From contig NZ_JAUSZM010000003.1 in NCBI RefSeq assembly GCF_030817655.1, forward strand, positions 1,736,001-1,800,000: a stretch of 64,000 nt of DNA, read 5' to 3'. This document shows positions 35,672 through 44,251 of this stretch, piece after piece (the first letter of the stretch is position 1; each line of letters begins with the position of its first letter). A model generated the notes under the pieces. That model was not told the origin of the DNA, did no database searches, and saw nothing but the letters and a program-made list of their open reading frames with translations. A program made the translations under genes and the position numbers. This stretch comes from Streptomyces sp. V4I2 (lineage in GTDB: Bacteria; Actinomycetota; Actinomycetes; Streptomycetales; Streptomycetaceae).

Positions 35672-37261
35672 ATGGCGACAGCAACACCACACACGGCCGA
35701 GAACAGCAGCTGTCCCGCACCTGGCAGCGATCTGCACGGCATCCTGGATTTCTGGAAGGAGGCCGCGCCGGACGCCGAAGCACTGGCCGAAGGCGACCGG
35801 CGGTGGACCTGGAGCGGCCTGGCGGACCGGGTCTCGCGCCTGGCCGCCGCACTGGCCGCGGACGGCCTGCGGCCCGGCCATCACTTCGCAACCCTCAACA
35901 AGAACAGCTCCGCCACGATCGAGGCCACGTTCGCCGGAGCCAGGGACGGATACGCACACGTCGTCGTCAACTGGCGCCTGAGCCCCGGCGAGATCGAGTA
36001 CGTCCTCGCCGACGCCCAGACCCGGATCCTCTTCGTCGGCGCCGAGTTCCTCCCGCAACTGGAACAGATCCGGGACCGACTGCCCCACCTGACGAAGGTC
36101 ATCGTCGTCGGCGGCGACGCGGACGCGTACGAGGACTACCTGGCATCGGCCGCACCCGCGCCCCGCAGCCACCGGCCCCAGCCGGACGACTGCGTCCTCC
36201 TGCTCTACACCTCCGGCACCACGGGATTCCCCAAGGGCGCGATGCTGACCCACCGCAGCCTGGGAGCGCACTGCGTCTCGGCCGCGGAGGCGTTCGGCTT
36301 CTCCCACGACAGCGTGAACATGGTGGCCATGCCGCTGTTCCACGTCGGCGGCATCAGCTGGGCTCTGATCAGCCTCTGGATGGGCGCCCGCACGGTCCTC
36401 GTCCGGAACGTGGTCCCGGCCGCCGTCCTGGAGCAGATCCGGCAGGAAAGGGTCACCCACGCCTTCTTCGTCCCGACGGTCTACGAGTACTTCCTGGCCA
36501 CGCCGGAACTCGACCAGGCGGACCTGTCCAGTCTGCGGTGCCTGGGCTACGGCGGGTCCCCGATGCCGCTACCGCTGATGCGACGCTGCCTGGAGCGGTA
36601 CACGCCGGACTTCTACCAGGTGTACGGGATGACCGAGGCATCCGGGGTGTTCAGCGTCCTGGGGCCGGACGCCCATCGCGACCCGGACCGGATCCACCTG
36701 CTCACCTCGGCCGGCAGGCCGGTGGCGGGCGTACAGGTCCGGGTGGCCAGCCCGCTCACGGGGGAAGAGGTTCCGCGCGGCCGGACCGGCGAGTTCTGGA
36801 TCAGGTCCGAGCAGGTCATGGCCGGGTACTGGGACAAGCCGGAAGCCACCGCCGAATCCTTCGGCGACGGCTGGTTCCGCACCGGAGACGCCGGCTTCGT
36901 GGACGACGACGGCTTCCTCTTCGTTCGCGACCGCGTCAAGGACATGATCATCTCGGGTGGCGAGAACATCTACCCGGCCGAGGTCGAGCGGGTGATCACC
37001 CAGCACCCCTCCGTGGCGGACGTGTGCGTCATCGGAGTTCCCGACCCCACCTACGTCGAGGCGGTCAAGGCCGTCGTCACCCTTACGTCCGGTGCCGTGG
37101 CCGACGCCGCCGAGCTCATCGCCTTCTGCCGTGAGCGCCTGGCCGCCTACAAGTGCCCCAGGACAGTGGAGATCGTCCAGGAGCTGCCCCGCACCGCCAC
37201 GGGCAAGGTGCTCAAGCGCGAGCTCCGCAAGGCGTACTCGAAGAACACCGACATCAGCTGA
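35672..37261 (+). CDS. Acyl-CoA synthetase (adenylate-forming)
   Basis: 529-residue AMP-forming ligase. The P-loop is LLYTSGTTGFPKGAML, motif A5 is YQVYGMTEASG, A7 is WFRTGDAGFVDDDGF, A8 is RVKDMIISGGENIYPAEVE and the A10 Lys is in LPRTATGKVLKREL. It resembles LvaE-like and medium-chain synthetases. GGAGGAAT at 35659-35665 fixes the ATG at 35672. Operator 4 lies 160 bp upstream. Together with the kinase/dehydrogenase pair it would supply the CoA ester substrate. Confidence 0.88.
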   Translation: MATATPHTAENSSCPAPGSDLHGILDFWKEAAPDAEALAEGDRRWTWSGLADRVSRLAAALAADGLRPGHHFATLNKNSSATIEATFAGARDGYAHVVVNWRLSPGEIEYVLADAQTRILFVGAEFLPQLEQIRDRLPHLTKVIVVGGDADAYEDYLASAAPAPRSHRPQPDDCVLLLYTSGTTGFPKGAMLTHRSLGAHCVSAAEAFGFSHDSVNMVAMPLFHVGGISWALISLWMGARTVLVRNVVPAAVLEQIRQERVTHAFFVPTVYEYFLATPELDQADLSSLRCLGYGGSPMPLPLMRRCLERYTPDFYQVYGMTEASGVFSVLGPDAHRDPDRIHLLTSAGRPVAGVQVRVASPLTGEEVPRGRTGEFWIRSEQVMAGYWDKPEATAESFGDGWFRTGDAGFVDDDGFLFVRDRVKDMIISGGENIYPAEVERVITQHPSVADVCVIGVPDPTYVEAVKAVVTLTSGAVADAAELIAFCRERLAAYKCPRTVEIVQELPRTATGKVLKRELRKAYSKNTDIS

Positions 37262-37280
37262 ATCGCGCATCAGCTGAATC
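37252..37280 (+). repeat. 13-bp direct repeat across a stop codon
   Basis: CATCAGCTGAATC occurs at 37252-37264, containing the synthetase stop codon, and again at 37268-37280. It appears to be a small duplication in the spacer before the SCP2-like gene. Confidence 0.75.
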
Positions 37281-37302
37281 AACACGAGCGAAAGGTCCCA
37301 CG

Positions 37303-37704
37303 ATGAGCTATTTCACCAGTGCCGAAGAGGTCTACCTCTACCTCGGCGGCGTCTTCCGGGAAGCAAACAGCCACCCCGAGGTCGGCCCGGTCCTCAAGGC
37401 CTCCGGCATCACCCTCCGGCTCGACTACACGGGCCCGGACTCGTCCATCACCGTGGTCATGAAGGAGCCGGAGATCGTCGTCATCGAGGGCGACTCCGAC
37501 CTCGACCCCGATGTCCGGCTCGCGATGTCGGCCGACAACGGCAACAAGTTCTGGCGCGGCGAGTACAACGTCGCGGTCGGTCTGGCCAAGGGACAGGTCA
37601 AGGCCAAGGGCCCGGTCACCCAGATCCTCAAGCTCGTGCCGCTGACGAAGCCGCTGTTCCCGGTCTACCGCGAACTCGTCGGCAAGAAGGACGCCGGCAT
37701 CTGA
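37303..37704 (+). CDS. SCP2-type sterol-carrier-like protein
   Basis: 133-residue soluble protein resembling the sterol carrier protein-2 fold: ITLRLDYTGPDSSITVVMKE, DVRLAMSADNGNKFWRGEYN and VKAKGPVTQILKLVP are typical strand/helix segments. Such proteins bind hydrophobic acyl-CoAs or lipids. Lying between the CoA synthetase and aldehyde dehydrogenase genes it may present the pathway substrate to enzymes. An AAAGG site precedes the ATG at 37303. Confidence 0.75.
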   Translation: MSYFTSAEEVYLYLGGVFREANSHPEVGPVLKASGITLRLDYTGPDSSITVVMKEPEIVVIEGDSDLDPDVRLAMSADNGNKFWRGEYNVAVGLAKGQVKAKGPVTQILKLVPLTKPLFPVYRELVGKKDAGI

Positions 37705-37735
37705 GCCCCCTCGACACCCCAAGGAAGGTCTGTCA

Positions 37736-39262
37736 ATGACGACAGGGACCAAGCACTACCCGATGTACATCGACGGCGAATGGGTGGACGCCGCCGACGC
37801 CCCCTTCGAGATCGTCGATCCCGCCACCGAGCGGGTGTTCGCCACGGCGGCGAGGGGCCGGACCGAGCATGCCGACCGCGCGGTGGCAGCCGCGAAGCGG
37901 GCGCATGAACGTGGCGAATGGCGCGGCAAGAGTCCCGAGGAACGGGCCGAAGTGATCTCGGCGATCGTGGCGAAGCTCTCCGAGCGGATGGACGAGCTCG
38001 TCGAGCTGCACATCAGGGAGAACGGAGTCACGATCCGGCAGGCCATGGCCTTCCACGTCGGCTACTCCATCTCCCATCTGCAGTACTTCGCCGACCTCGC
38101 CCGGAGTTACGCCTTCGAGCGCCCGGGCCCGCAGCTGTCCTATCCCACGCTCGCCACCGGAGTGGTCCGCAGGGAGCCCATCGGCGTCGTGGCCGGCATC
38201 GTCCCCTGGAACTTCCCCCTCCTGCTGGCCGTCTGGAAACTCGGTCCCGCGCTCGCGGCAGGCAACTGCATCGTCCTCAAGCCGGACGAGAAGACCCCCC
38301 TCACCCTCCTCGCCCTCGCCGAGGCCGCCCACGAGGCCGGGCTCCCGCCGGGCGTCCTCAATGTCGTCACCGGGGAGGGCGAGGAGGTGGGCGCGCGGCT
38401 GGCCGTGCATCCGGACGTACGCAAGATCGCTTTCACCGGCTCGACCGCCGTCGGCCGGGAGATCAGCAGGCTGGCAGCGGACAACGTCAAGCGGGTCACG
38501 CTGGAGTTGGGCGGCAAGGGCGCCAACATCGTGCTCCCCGACGCCGATCTGGACGCGGCGGTCGACGGCGCGCTGTTCGCCTGCATGCTGTACTCGGGGC
38601 AGGCCTGCGAGTCCGGCACCAGGCTGCTGCTCCCCCAGGCGCTGCACGACGACTTCGTCGCCAGGCTGATCGAACGGGCGAAGACGATGAAGCCCGGCGA
38701 TCCGGCCGAGTTCGACACCGACCTCGGCCCCGTCGTCTCCGCCGAACAGCGCGACCGGATCCTCGGTTACATCGAACTGGGGCAGAAGGAAGGCGCCACC
38801 CTGGCGTACAGCGGACCGACGCCCCAAGGCCCGGGGTTCTGGGTGGGCCCTACCGTCTTCACGGGTGTCCGCCCCGAGATGCGCATCGCCCAGGAGGAGA
38901 TCTTCGGCCCCGTCCTCTGCGTCATCCCGTACGGCAGCGTCGACGAGGCGGTCGCCATCGCCAACGACAGCGAGTACGGGCTGTCGGCGGGGGTCTGGAG
39001 CGAGGACGTCGAAGCCGCCATCGAGGTGGCGGGGCGCCTCGAGTCAGGCACCGTGTGGATCAACGACTGGCACATGGTCAGCGTCGAGTACCCCTTCGGC
39101 GGCGTCAAGCAGAGCGGCCTCGGCCGCGAACTCGGCCCCCACGCGCTCGACGAGTACACCGAGGAGAAGTTCGTGCACATCGACCTGTCGCGACGCCTGG
39201 ACCGACGGGTCTACGACCTCGTACTGCCGCCCGTCGCGGACCGCACCAAGGAGAACGTATGA
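37736..39262 (+). CDS. Aldehyde dehydrogenase, NAD(P)-dependent
   Basis: 508-residue ALDH with nucleophile C291 in YSGQACESGTR and base E257 in LELGGKGAN; VPWNFPLLL and FTGSTAVGR form the cofactor region. An AAGGAAGG site precedes the ATG at 37736. Its stop overlaps the next alcohol dehydrogenase gene by 4 bp, repeating the alcohol/aldehyde dehydrogenase pairing seen at 26815-29399 but in the opposite gene order. Confidence 0.92.
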   Translation: MTTGTKHYPMYIDGEWVDAADAPFEIVDPATERVFATAARGRTEHADRAVAAAKRAHERGEWRGKSPEERAEVISAIVAKLSERMDELVELHIRENGVTIRQAMAFHVGYSISHLQYFADLARSYAFERPGPQLSYPTLATGVVRREPIGVVAGIVPWNFPLLLAVWKLGPALAAGNCIVLKPDEKTPLTLLALAEAAHEAGLPPGVLNVVTGEGEEVGARLAVHPDVRKIAFTGSTAVGREISRLAADNVKRVTLELGGKGANIVLPDADLDAAVDGALFACMLYSGQACESGTRLLLPQALHDDFVARLIERAKTMKPGDPAEFDTDLGPVVSAEQRDRILGYIELGQKEGATLAYSGPTPQGPGFWVGPTVFTGVRPEMRIAQEEIFGPVLCVIPYGSVDEAVAIANDSEYGLSAGVWSEDVEAAIEVAGRLESGTVWINDWHMVSVEYPFGGVKQSGLGRELGPHALDEYTEEKFVHIDLSRRLDRRVYDLVLPPVADRTKENV

Positions 39263-40365
39263 AAGGCAATGCCGCCGTCCTGAGGGAGCCCGGCACTGAA
39301 CTGACGATCGAGGAGGTCGAGTTCGGCGAACTGGCCCCGGACGAGGTACTGGTCAGGATCGCGGGCGTCGGCGTCTGCCACACCGACCTCACCGCACAGT
39401 CCGGCGGCGTCCCGCTGCCGCTCCCGGCCGTGCTCGGCCACGAAGGCGCGGGCCTGGTGCACGCCGTCGGGAGTGCCGTCGAGACGCTCTCGGTGGGCGA
39501 CCACGTGGTGCTCAGCTTCGACTCCTGCCGGGAATGCGCGACCTGCAAGGCCGGGCACCCCGCCTACTGCGAACTGTTCGCGGCACTGAACTACTTCGGC
39601 ACCCGCCTCGACGGGACCGCGACCATGAGCCGCGGTGACGAGGACGTCCACGGCAGCTGGTTCGGCCAGTCCTCGTTCGGCGCCTACGCGGTGGCCGGCG
39701 TCCGCAACGCGGTCAAGGTCGACGACGACGTGCCGCTGGACATCCTCGGCCCTCTCGGCTGCGGTCTGATGACCGGCGCCGGCACCGTGTTCAACGTCCT
39801 GCGGCCCGCCCCCGGCCAGAGCCTGGGCGTGTTCGGTCTCGGCGCGGTCGGACTGAGCGCGGTCATGGCTGCCAAGGCGGCCGGGTGCACGACCATCGTC
39901 GCGGTCGACCTCAACCCGGAACGGCTGAAGCTGGCGACCGAGCTCGGCGCGACCCACGTGATCGATCCGTCGCAGACCAAGGACGTCAACTGGGCCATCA
40001 CCGAGATCAGCGGCACCGGACTGGACTTCACCGTCGACGCCGTGGGCCTCGGCTCCGTCGTACGCCAGGCGGTGGAGGCTCTCCGCTCCCCGGGCGTCTG
40101 CGCCACGCTCGGACTCCAGGGCCTGGAGAACGAGATGACCATCGACCAGGGCCATCTCCTCATCGGCCGCACCCTGACCGGCGTCATCGAAGGCGACGCG
40201 GACCCGCACGAACTCATCCCCAAGCTCATCGGGCTCTGGCGGGAAGGCGACTTCCCCTTCGACCGGCTGGTCGAACGCCGCCCCTTCGACGAGATCAACG
40301 AAGCGATCGCGTCCGCCCGCTCCGGGCAGGTCATCAAGCCCGTACTGGTCTTCGACGCCGCCTGA
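39259..40365 (+). CDS. Zinc alcohol dehydrogenase (aryl-alcohol/geraniol type)
   Basis: 368-residue medium-chain dehydrogenase, paralog of the gene at 28329. Catalytic zinc: GVCHTD, GHEGAG, PLGCGLMTGAG; structural zinc: CRECATCKAGHPAYC; NAD motif GLGAVGLSA. Shared WFGQSSFG and the intact C-terminus EINEAIASARSGQVIKPVLV show what the frameshifted copy has lost. It could compensate for that copy. It is translationally coupled to the ALDH by an ATGA overlap. Confidence 0.92.
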   Translation: MKGNAAVLREPGTELTIEEVEFGELAPDEVLVRIAGVGVCHTDLTAQSGGVPLPLPAVLGHEGAGLVHAVGSAVETLSVGDHVVLSFDSCRECATCKAGHPAYCELFAALNYFGTRLDGTATMSRGDEDVHGSWFGQSSFGAYAVAGVRNAVKVDDDVPLDILGPLGCGLMTGAGTVFNVLRPAPGQSLGVFGLGAVGLSAVMAAKAAGCTTIVAVDLNPERLKLATELGATHVIDPSQTKDVNWAITEISGTGLDFTVDAVGLGSVVRQAVEALRSPGVCATLGLQGLENEMTIDQGHLLIGRTLTGVIEGDADPHELIPKLIGLWREGDFPFDRLVERRPFDEINEAIASARSGQVIKPVLVFDAA

Positions 40366-40396
40366 CACAGCACAACGATCGGTGAGGAGCCGTTCC

Positions 40397-40825
40397 ATGA
40401 CAACCGAGACCACTGTGTCCGAGGACTTCGTCGTCGAGTTCTTCGCACATGTCGACGCCCATGACTTCGACTGGGTCGAGCAGATCCTGGATCCCGAGTG
40501 CGTCATCCAGGCACCTGGGTTCCTGCAGAAGGGACCCGAGATGGTCACCATCTGGATGGCCGGGTTCTTCGCCGCCTTCCCCGACCTTGTGCACCGGCCG
40601 CATCGAATCGTCACCGCGCAGGACGAGGTGGCCGTCGAACTCGAGGTGACCGGCACCCACACCCAGGACCTCGCAGCGCCCGACGGCAAGGCGATCCCTC
40701 CGACAGGACGGTCCATCCAGATCGGGCTGGCCGAATTCTGGCGCCTGCACGACGGGCGCGTCAGCGAATACCGCGTGTACTACGACCACTTCGAATTTCT
40801 CACGCAGCTCGGCCTGACGAACTGA
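40397..40825 (+). CDS. SnoaL-like/NTF2-fold protein
   Basis: 142-residue single-domain cone-fold protein of the SnoaL/ester-cyclase type (VVEFFAHVDAHDFDWVEQIL, PEMVTIWMAGFFAAFPDLVH, EFWRLHDGRVSEYRVYYDHF). These act as cyclases, isomerases or hydratases of small molecules, or are non-catalytic. It is the last gene of the rightward block, 31 bp after the alcohol dehydrogenase, so it may handle a pathway intermediate; function is unknown. Confidence 0.8.
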   Translation: MTTETTVSEDFVVEFFAHVDAHDFDWVEQILDPECVIQAPGFLQKGPEMVTIWMAGFFAAFPDLVHRPHRIVTAQDEVAVELEVTGTHTQDLAAPDGKAIPPTGRSIQIGLAEFWRLHDGRVSEYRVYYDHFEFLTQLGLTN

Positions 40826-41377
40826 CGTATTGAGGACCATGGGTGTTGAGCGGGGCGCGACCGGCCTGGGCGCGCCGACGCCCACCGCGCCCTTCTGTCG
40901 CACGGTGCGCCACCGGACCGGGCACTACGCCAGGCGTGCCGCCCTGCTGTGCGCCAGGAGCCGGTCATTGCTCGCCTCGTGACACTGCAACTCGTTGCGC
41001 ACTTCGTCGATCCGGAGAGGCCCGAGGGCGGGGCGAGCGAGGACGACAGGCGAGTCTCGGCCCGAGGCCAGGCGCCCGCCGGTCCTTCCACCCGTCCCTC
41101 CTCCGGATCGTCGGGGGCGCCGAAGGCATCCCCCTGCCTCCCGTCCTCCGCCTGCATCTCACCCCCGACACCGTTCCGGAGTGGCTCTACGACACCGTCG
41201 GGAAGCTCGGCCGCGAACTCCAACTCAGCCTGGACGACGCCGACATCGACCAGGCCGGACAGACAGGCGGAAAGCTCGTCATCCCGGGGATCCACGGATA
41301 CGGAACCACCCCCTGAAGCCGGTCCCACGCGACTGGCCCCTTCGACGCGACTGGTTCCTTCGATGAGCTTGCACTCA
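40826..41377. other. Spacer with a possible decayed coding segment
   Basis: No intact gene. A plus-strand stretch ending at ~41316 reads TPDTVPEWLYDTVGKLGREL and GGKLVIPGIHGYGTTP with codon-like base use, but it lacks a convincing start and I do not recognise the family. It may be the 3' remnant of a lost gene. Confidence 0.4.
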
Positions 41378-41417
41378 GAAACTGATCGGTTTACTGTGTT
41401 GTAAACCGATCAGTTTC
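41378..41417. promoter_or_regulatory. Perfect 17-bp inverted repeat operator before the SDR gene
   Basis: GAAACTGATCGGTTTAC (41378-41394) and its exact reverse complement (41401-41417) are separated by TGTGTT. It is AT-rich against the background and ends 21 bp before the SDR start, so bound repressor would block initiation. The size and symmetry suit a TetR/MarR-type dimer or pair of dimers, but no cognate regulator lies beside it. Confidence 0.75.
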
Positions 41418-41438
41418 CGATTTCTCGTGGAGGCAGTC

Positions 41439-42140
41439 ATGACCGCTTTGAAGGGCGCCAACGTCTTTGTCACCGGTGGCAGCCGGGGCATCGGCAAGGC
41501 CCTGGTGGAAGAGCTGTACGTGCGCGGCGCAGCCAAGGTCTACGCCACGGCCCGCGACCCGCGCACGGTGACGCATCCCGACGCGGTCCCGGTGGCGCTG
41601 GAGGTCACCGACCCGGCCTCCGTGGCAGCGGCCGCCGCACAGGCGGAAGACGTCACCGTACTGATCAACAACGCGGGTGCCGTGGTCGGCGCGTCCTTCC
41701 TCGACTCTCCGATCGACGACGTACGCCGGGAGTTCGAGACCAACTTCTACGGCCCCCTGCTGCTCACCCGCGCCTTCGTACCGGTCATCGAACGCAACGG
41801 CGGCGGCCACATCCTCGCCATGCACTCCGTGCTGTCCTGGCTGGCCCTCGGCGGCTCCTACAGCGCCTCCAAGGCCGCCCTGTGGTCGCAGACCAACTCC
41901 CTGCGCCTGGAACTCGAGCCCCGCGGCATCTCCGTCACCGGACTGCACATGGGATACGTCGACACGGACCTGGCAGCGGGCGTCGACGCACCCAAGTCCG
42001 ACCCCCGTGACATCGCCGTACTCGCCCTCGACGGCGTCGAGACGGGAGCGCACGAGGTGCTCGGGGACGACCTCACCCGGCAGGTCAAGGCAGGCCTGGC
42101 CGGCGAACTGGCCGGGCTGTACCCCCAGCTGGCCAAGTAA
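41439..42140 (+). CDS. SDR family oxidoreductase
   Basis: 233-residue short-chain dehydrogenase: NAD(P) motif TGGSRGIGKAL, NNAGAV, active site SYSASKAALWS with Ser in MHSVLSWL. A GTGGAGG site precedes the ATG at 41439. It is preceded by the 17-bp inverted repeat and followed after 22 bp by a broken alpha/beta-hydrolase. A deleted partial copy of this gene remains at 26603-26699, so the segment has been duplicated or moved. The substrate is unknown. Confidence 0.88.
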   Translation: MTALKGANVFVTGGSRGIGKALVEELYVRGAAKVYATARDPRTVTHPDAVPVALEVTDPASVAAAAAQAEDVTVLINNAGAVVGASFLDSPIDDVRREFETNFYGPLLLTRAFVPVIERNGGGHILAMHSVLSWLALGGSYSASKAALWSQTNSLRLELEPRGISVTGLHMGYVDTDLAAGVDAPKSDPRDIAVLALDGVETGAHEVLGDDLTRQVKAGLAGELAGLYPQLAK

Positions 42141-42162
42141 GACAGGACGGGGAGTCGGCGAG

Positions 42163-42781
42163 ATGCCCAGCCAGGAGTCACGTCCCACGATCCACATCCC
42201 GGGAACCACCAGCCACACCATCCCCCCGCGCGCAGGACTTGACGGCCGCGAGGGAACGCTGCGCTACCTCACGGCGGGCAGCGGTGCCCCGCTGGTCCTG
42301 CTGCACACCGTGCGCACCCAGGCAGAGCACTTCCGCCACCTCATCCCGCCGATCGCGGACCAGTACACCGTGTACGCCCTCGACCTGCCGGGGATGGGCT
42401 ACTCCGAGATCGTGCCCGGGGCGTCGCACGACGAGCCGGCCACGCGCGGGCGTCAAGCGCCTGCTCACCGAACTCGACCTGCACGACGTGACCCTGGTCG
42501 GGGAGTCCATGGGGGCGGTGCTCGCCCTGACCACCGCCGCGGGTCTCCCAGAGCGGGTCCGACGCGTCGTCGCGGTGAACACCTACGACTTCCGCGGCGG
42601 GATCGCCCGCTCCAGCCTCCTCGCCCGCCTGGTGATCAGCGGTGTCCGCCGGCGCGGGGTGGGCCCGGTGATCGCCGGGGTGGAGCCCAAGCCCGCGCTC
42701 ACGAAGATCCTGCGGCAGGCATCCTGCGGCGGAGGCGATGACCTCCCACGGGCGCCTGCCCCTCGGCAAACGCCGCGGTGA
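42163..42781 (+). pseudogene. Alpha/beta-hydrolase, frameshifted and truncated
   Basis: The first frame gives LRYLTAGSGAPLVLLHTVRT and YALDLPGMGYSEIVPG, then loses the match at ~42443. The second frame resumes with AGVKRLLTELDLHDVTLVGE and SMGAVLALTTAAGLPERV, including the nucleophile GESMG. A 2-bp loss in a CGCGCG run would explain the shift. The C-terminal part with the catalytic His is missing after ~42720. It was probably co-transcribed with the SDR. Confidence 0.85.
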
Positions 42782-42899
42782 AGATTCCTCGGTCGGCAGA
42801 CCGACCAGGTTCCGCTAGACCGGCCTGCGATGACGCGGCCGGATCCGGAGGGGGCGGCCATCCGGTCGAGTACGGCACCGAGGTCCTGGGCCAAGGGGG

Positions 42900-43085
42900 C
42901 ACGAGTGACCCGCCTGCTCGATCTGATGCCGGAGGTGGCCACCGAACTCCAGCTGCTGGTCAAGACCACCCGCTTACGCCGCCCACGATCCACTTCATCG
43001 ACGCCCTGCCCAAGACCTCCAGCGACAAGACCCAGCGCTACCTGCTGCGCAACCGCCGGCGCACCGAACTCGTGCGGGGGCGGCG
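42900..43085 (+). pseudogene. C-terminal fragment of an acyl-CoA ligase
   Basis: VATELQLLVKTTR in one frame and PTIHFIDALPKTSSDKTQRY in another match the extreme C-terminus of AMP-forming ligases (the A10 region, with Gly of TSSGK changed to Asp). The rest of the gene is absent. Between 42782 and 42899 nothing else is recognisable. Confidence 0.65.
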
Positions 43086-43256
43086 CTTGGTGTGTCCCAC
43101 GCGCGGCTGCCGGCCGCCCTTCTGCGAGCAGATGCCCGGAGTTTTTGAGCGTCACCAGCGACGCACGGCCCGCCTGACCAGGTAAGTCAAGGCTGTGATG
43201 AAGGAGTTGGCGGGCCGGGCGGATCTCGTTTGCTGGTGATACTCGCGGCGGGCCTG

Positions 43257-43466
43257 CTCGCCACACGGCCCTGCGCGCCCTGCTGCGCATCCCGTTGCCC
43301 ACCGGGCGGACGCCCCGCGTGATCGGCGTCGACGACTTCGCTCTGCGCCGGCCGCACCGCTATGCCACCGTGGTGATCGACGCCGAGACCTATGAGCGGA
43401 TCGACGTGCTGCCCGACCGCACCGCCGACACGCTGGAAGCTTGGCTACGCGAGCATCCGGGCGGGC
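43257..43466 (+). mobile_element. Fragment of an ISL3-family transposase
   Basis: [20 protein letters not shown] and [20 protein letters not shown] are the conserved DDE N-region of ISL3 transposases. Both ends of the gene are missing and no terminal repeats are seen. From 43467 to 43733 I find no supported gene; one minus-strand frame (43478-43711) is open but unlike any family I know. Confidence 0.75.
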
Positions 43467-43733
43467 TCCTGGACGAACTACAGCGAGTCAGCGACGCCCA
43501 GCTTCTCGAACAGCCCGCGCAGCATGTACGGCTGGACTCCCAGGCCGACTCCGGACAGCTGGTGCAGTGCCGTCTCGAACTCGAAGCGGCCTCGTCGAAA
43601 GGAGGTGGCGCAGCCGCCGGGGACGTTGTGACGCTCCGCCAGGAGGGTGCGCAGTCCCAGCGTTGGAGGCTGGCGGCGGTCAGTCCGGCGTTGCCCCTCG
43701 CCGATGACCACGCGTCGAAGTCCGTCGTCGTGG

Positions 43734-44126
43734 TTACTGTTCGGCGGCCTCTCGGGCGATCTGCTCGAACTGGGCGCCCATGGCCTCGCCGAGCGCCTGG
43801 GCGGCGGAGAGCGGGCGCACCATCACCGTGAACTCGTCGATCTTCCCGTCGTCGTCGAAGTGCAGGAAGTCGCATCCCTGGAGCTGCTTGCCGGCGACGG
43901 TGGCGGTGAAGACGAAGGCGTGATCGCGGCCGTCGGGGTTGGCGATCTCACGGATGTAGGTGAAGTCCTCGAAGACCCGGAGCACGCCGCGCAGGATCGC
44001 GGCGGTGATGGCCTTGCCCGGGTACGGCTTGAAGGTGACGGGGCTGGTGAAGACGACGTCGTCGGCCAGCAGAGCGGCCACGGCGTCCAGGTCGCGGCTC
44101 TCGACGGCCTTGCGGAAGGGATGCAT
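43734..44126 (-). CDS. Nuclear transport factor 2-like/SnoaL-type protein
   Basis: 130-residue cone-fold protein ([56 protein letters not shown]). The ATG at 44126 has GAGGTGG upstream; an earlier in-frame start lacks one. It is divergent from the PadR gene with a 125-bp AT-rich gap that contains a putative PadR site. No catalytic residues can be assigned. Confidence 0.8.
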   Translation of the reverse strand: MHPFRKAVESRDLDAVAALLADDVVFTSPVTFKPYPGKAITAAILRGVLRVFEDFTYIREIANPDGRDHAFVFTATVAGKQLQGCDFLHFDDDGKIDEFTVMVRPLSAAQALGEAMGAQFEQIAREAAEQ

Positions 44127-44215
44127 GAGCCCACCTCTGATACTCAAAAATATGAATAGGTGCGGTAGAGAATAGAGGGCCTGTTATGGCTTGTCTACAG
44201 GGGAGGGGGGACTAT

Positions 44216-44230
44216 TAGTCACGTTGTTGA
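44216..44230. promoter_or_regulatory. Shared motif before padR-like gene, putative PadR site A
   Basis: TAGTCACGTTGTTGA lies 21 bp before the PadR start in an AT-rich spacer and matches 47154-47168 at 13 of 15 positions. A shared site at the two promoters flanking the PadR/membrane-protein/hydrolase set suggests common control. Confidence 0.45.
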
Positions 44231-44251
44231 TTAATCTGTTAGCGTAGATCC

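Noticed and set aside
43390..43875. Minus-strand reading frames in 43390-43875
   Set aside because: They run across the NTF2-like gene start and the ISL3 fragment in other frames and show no family features.
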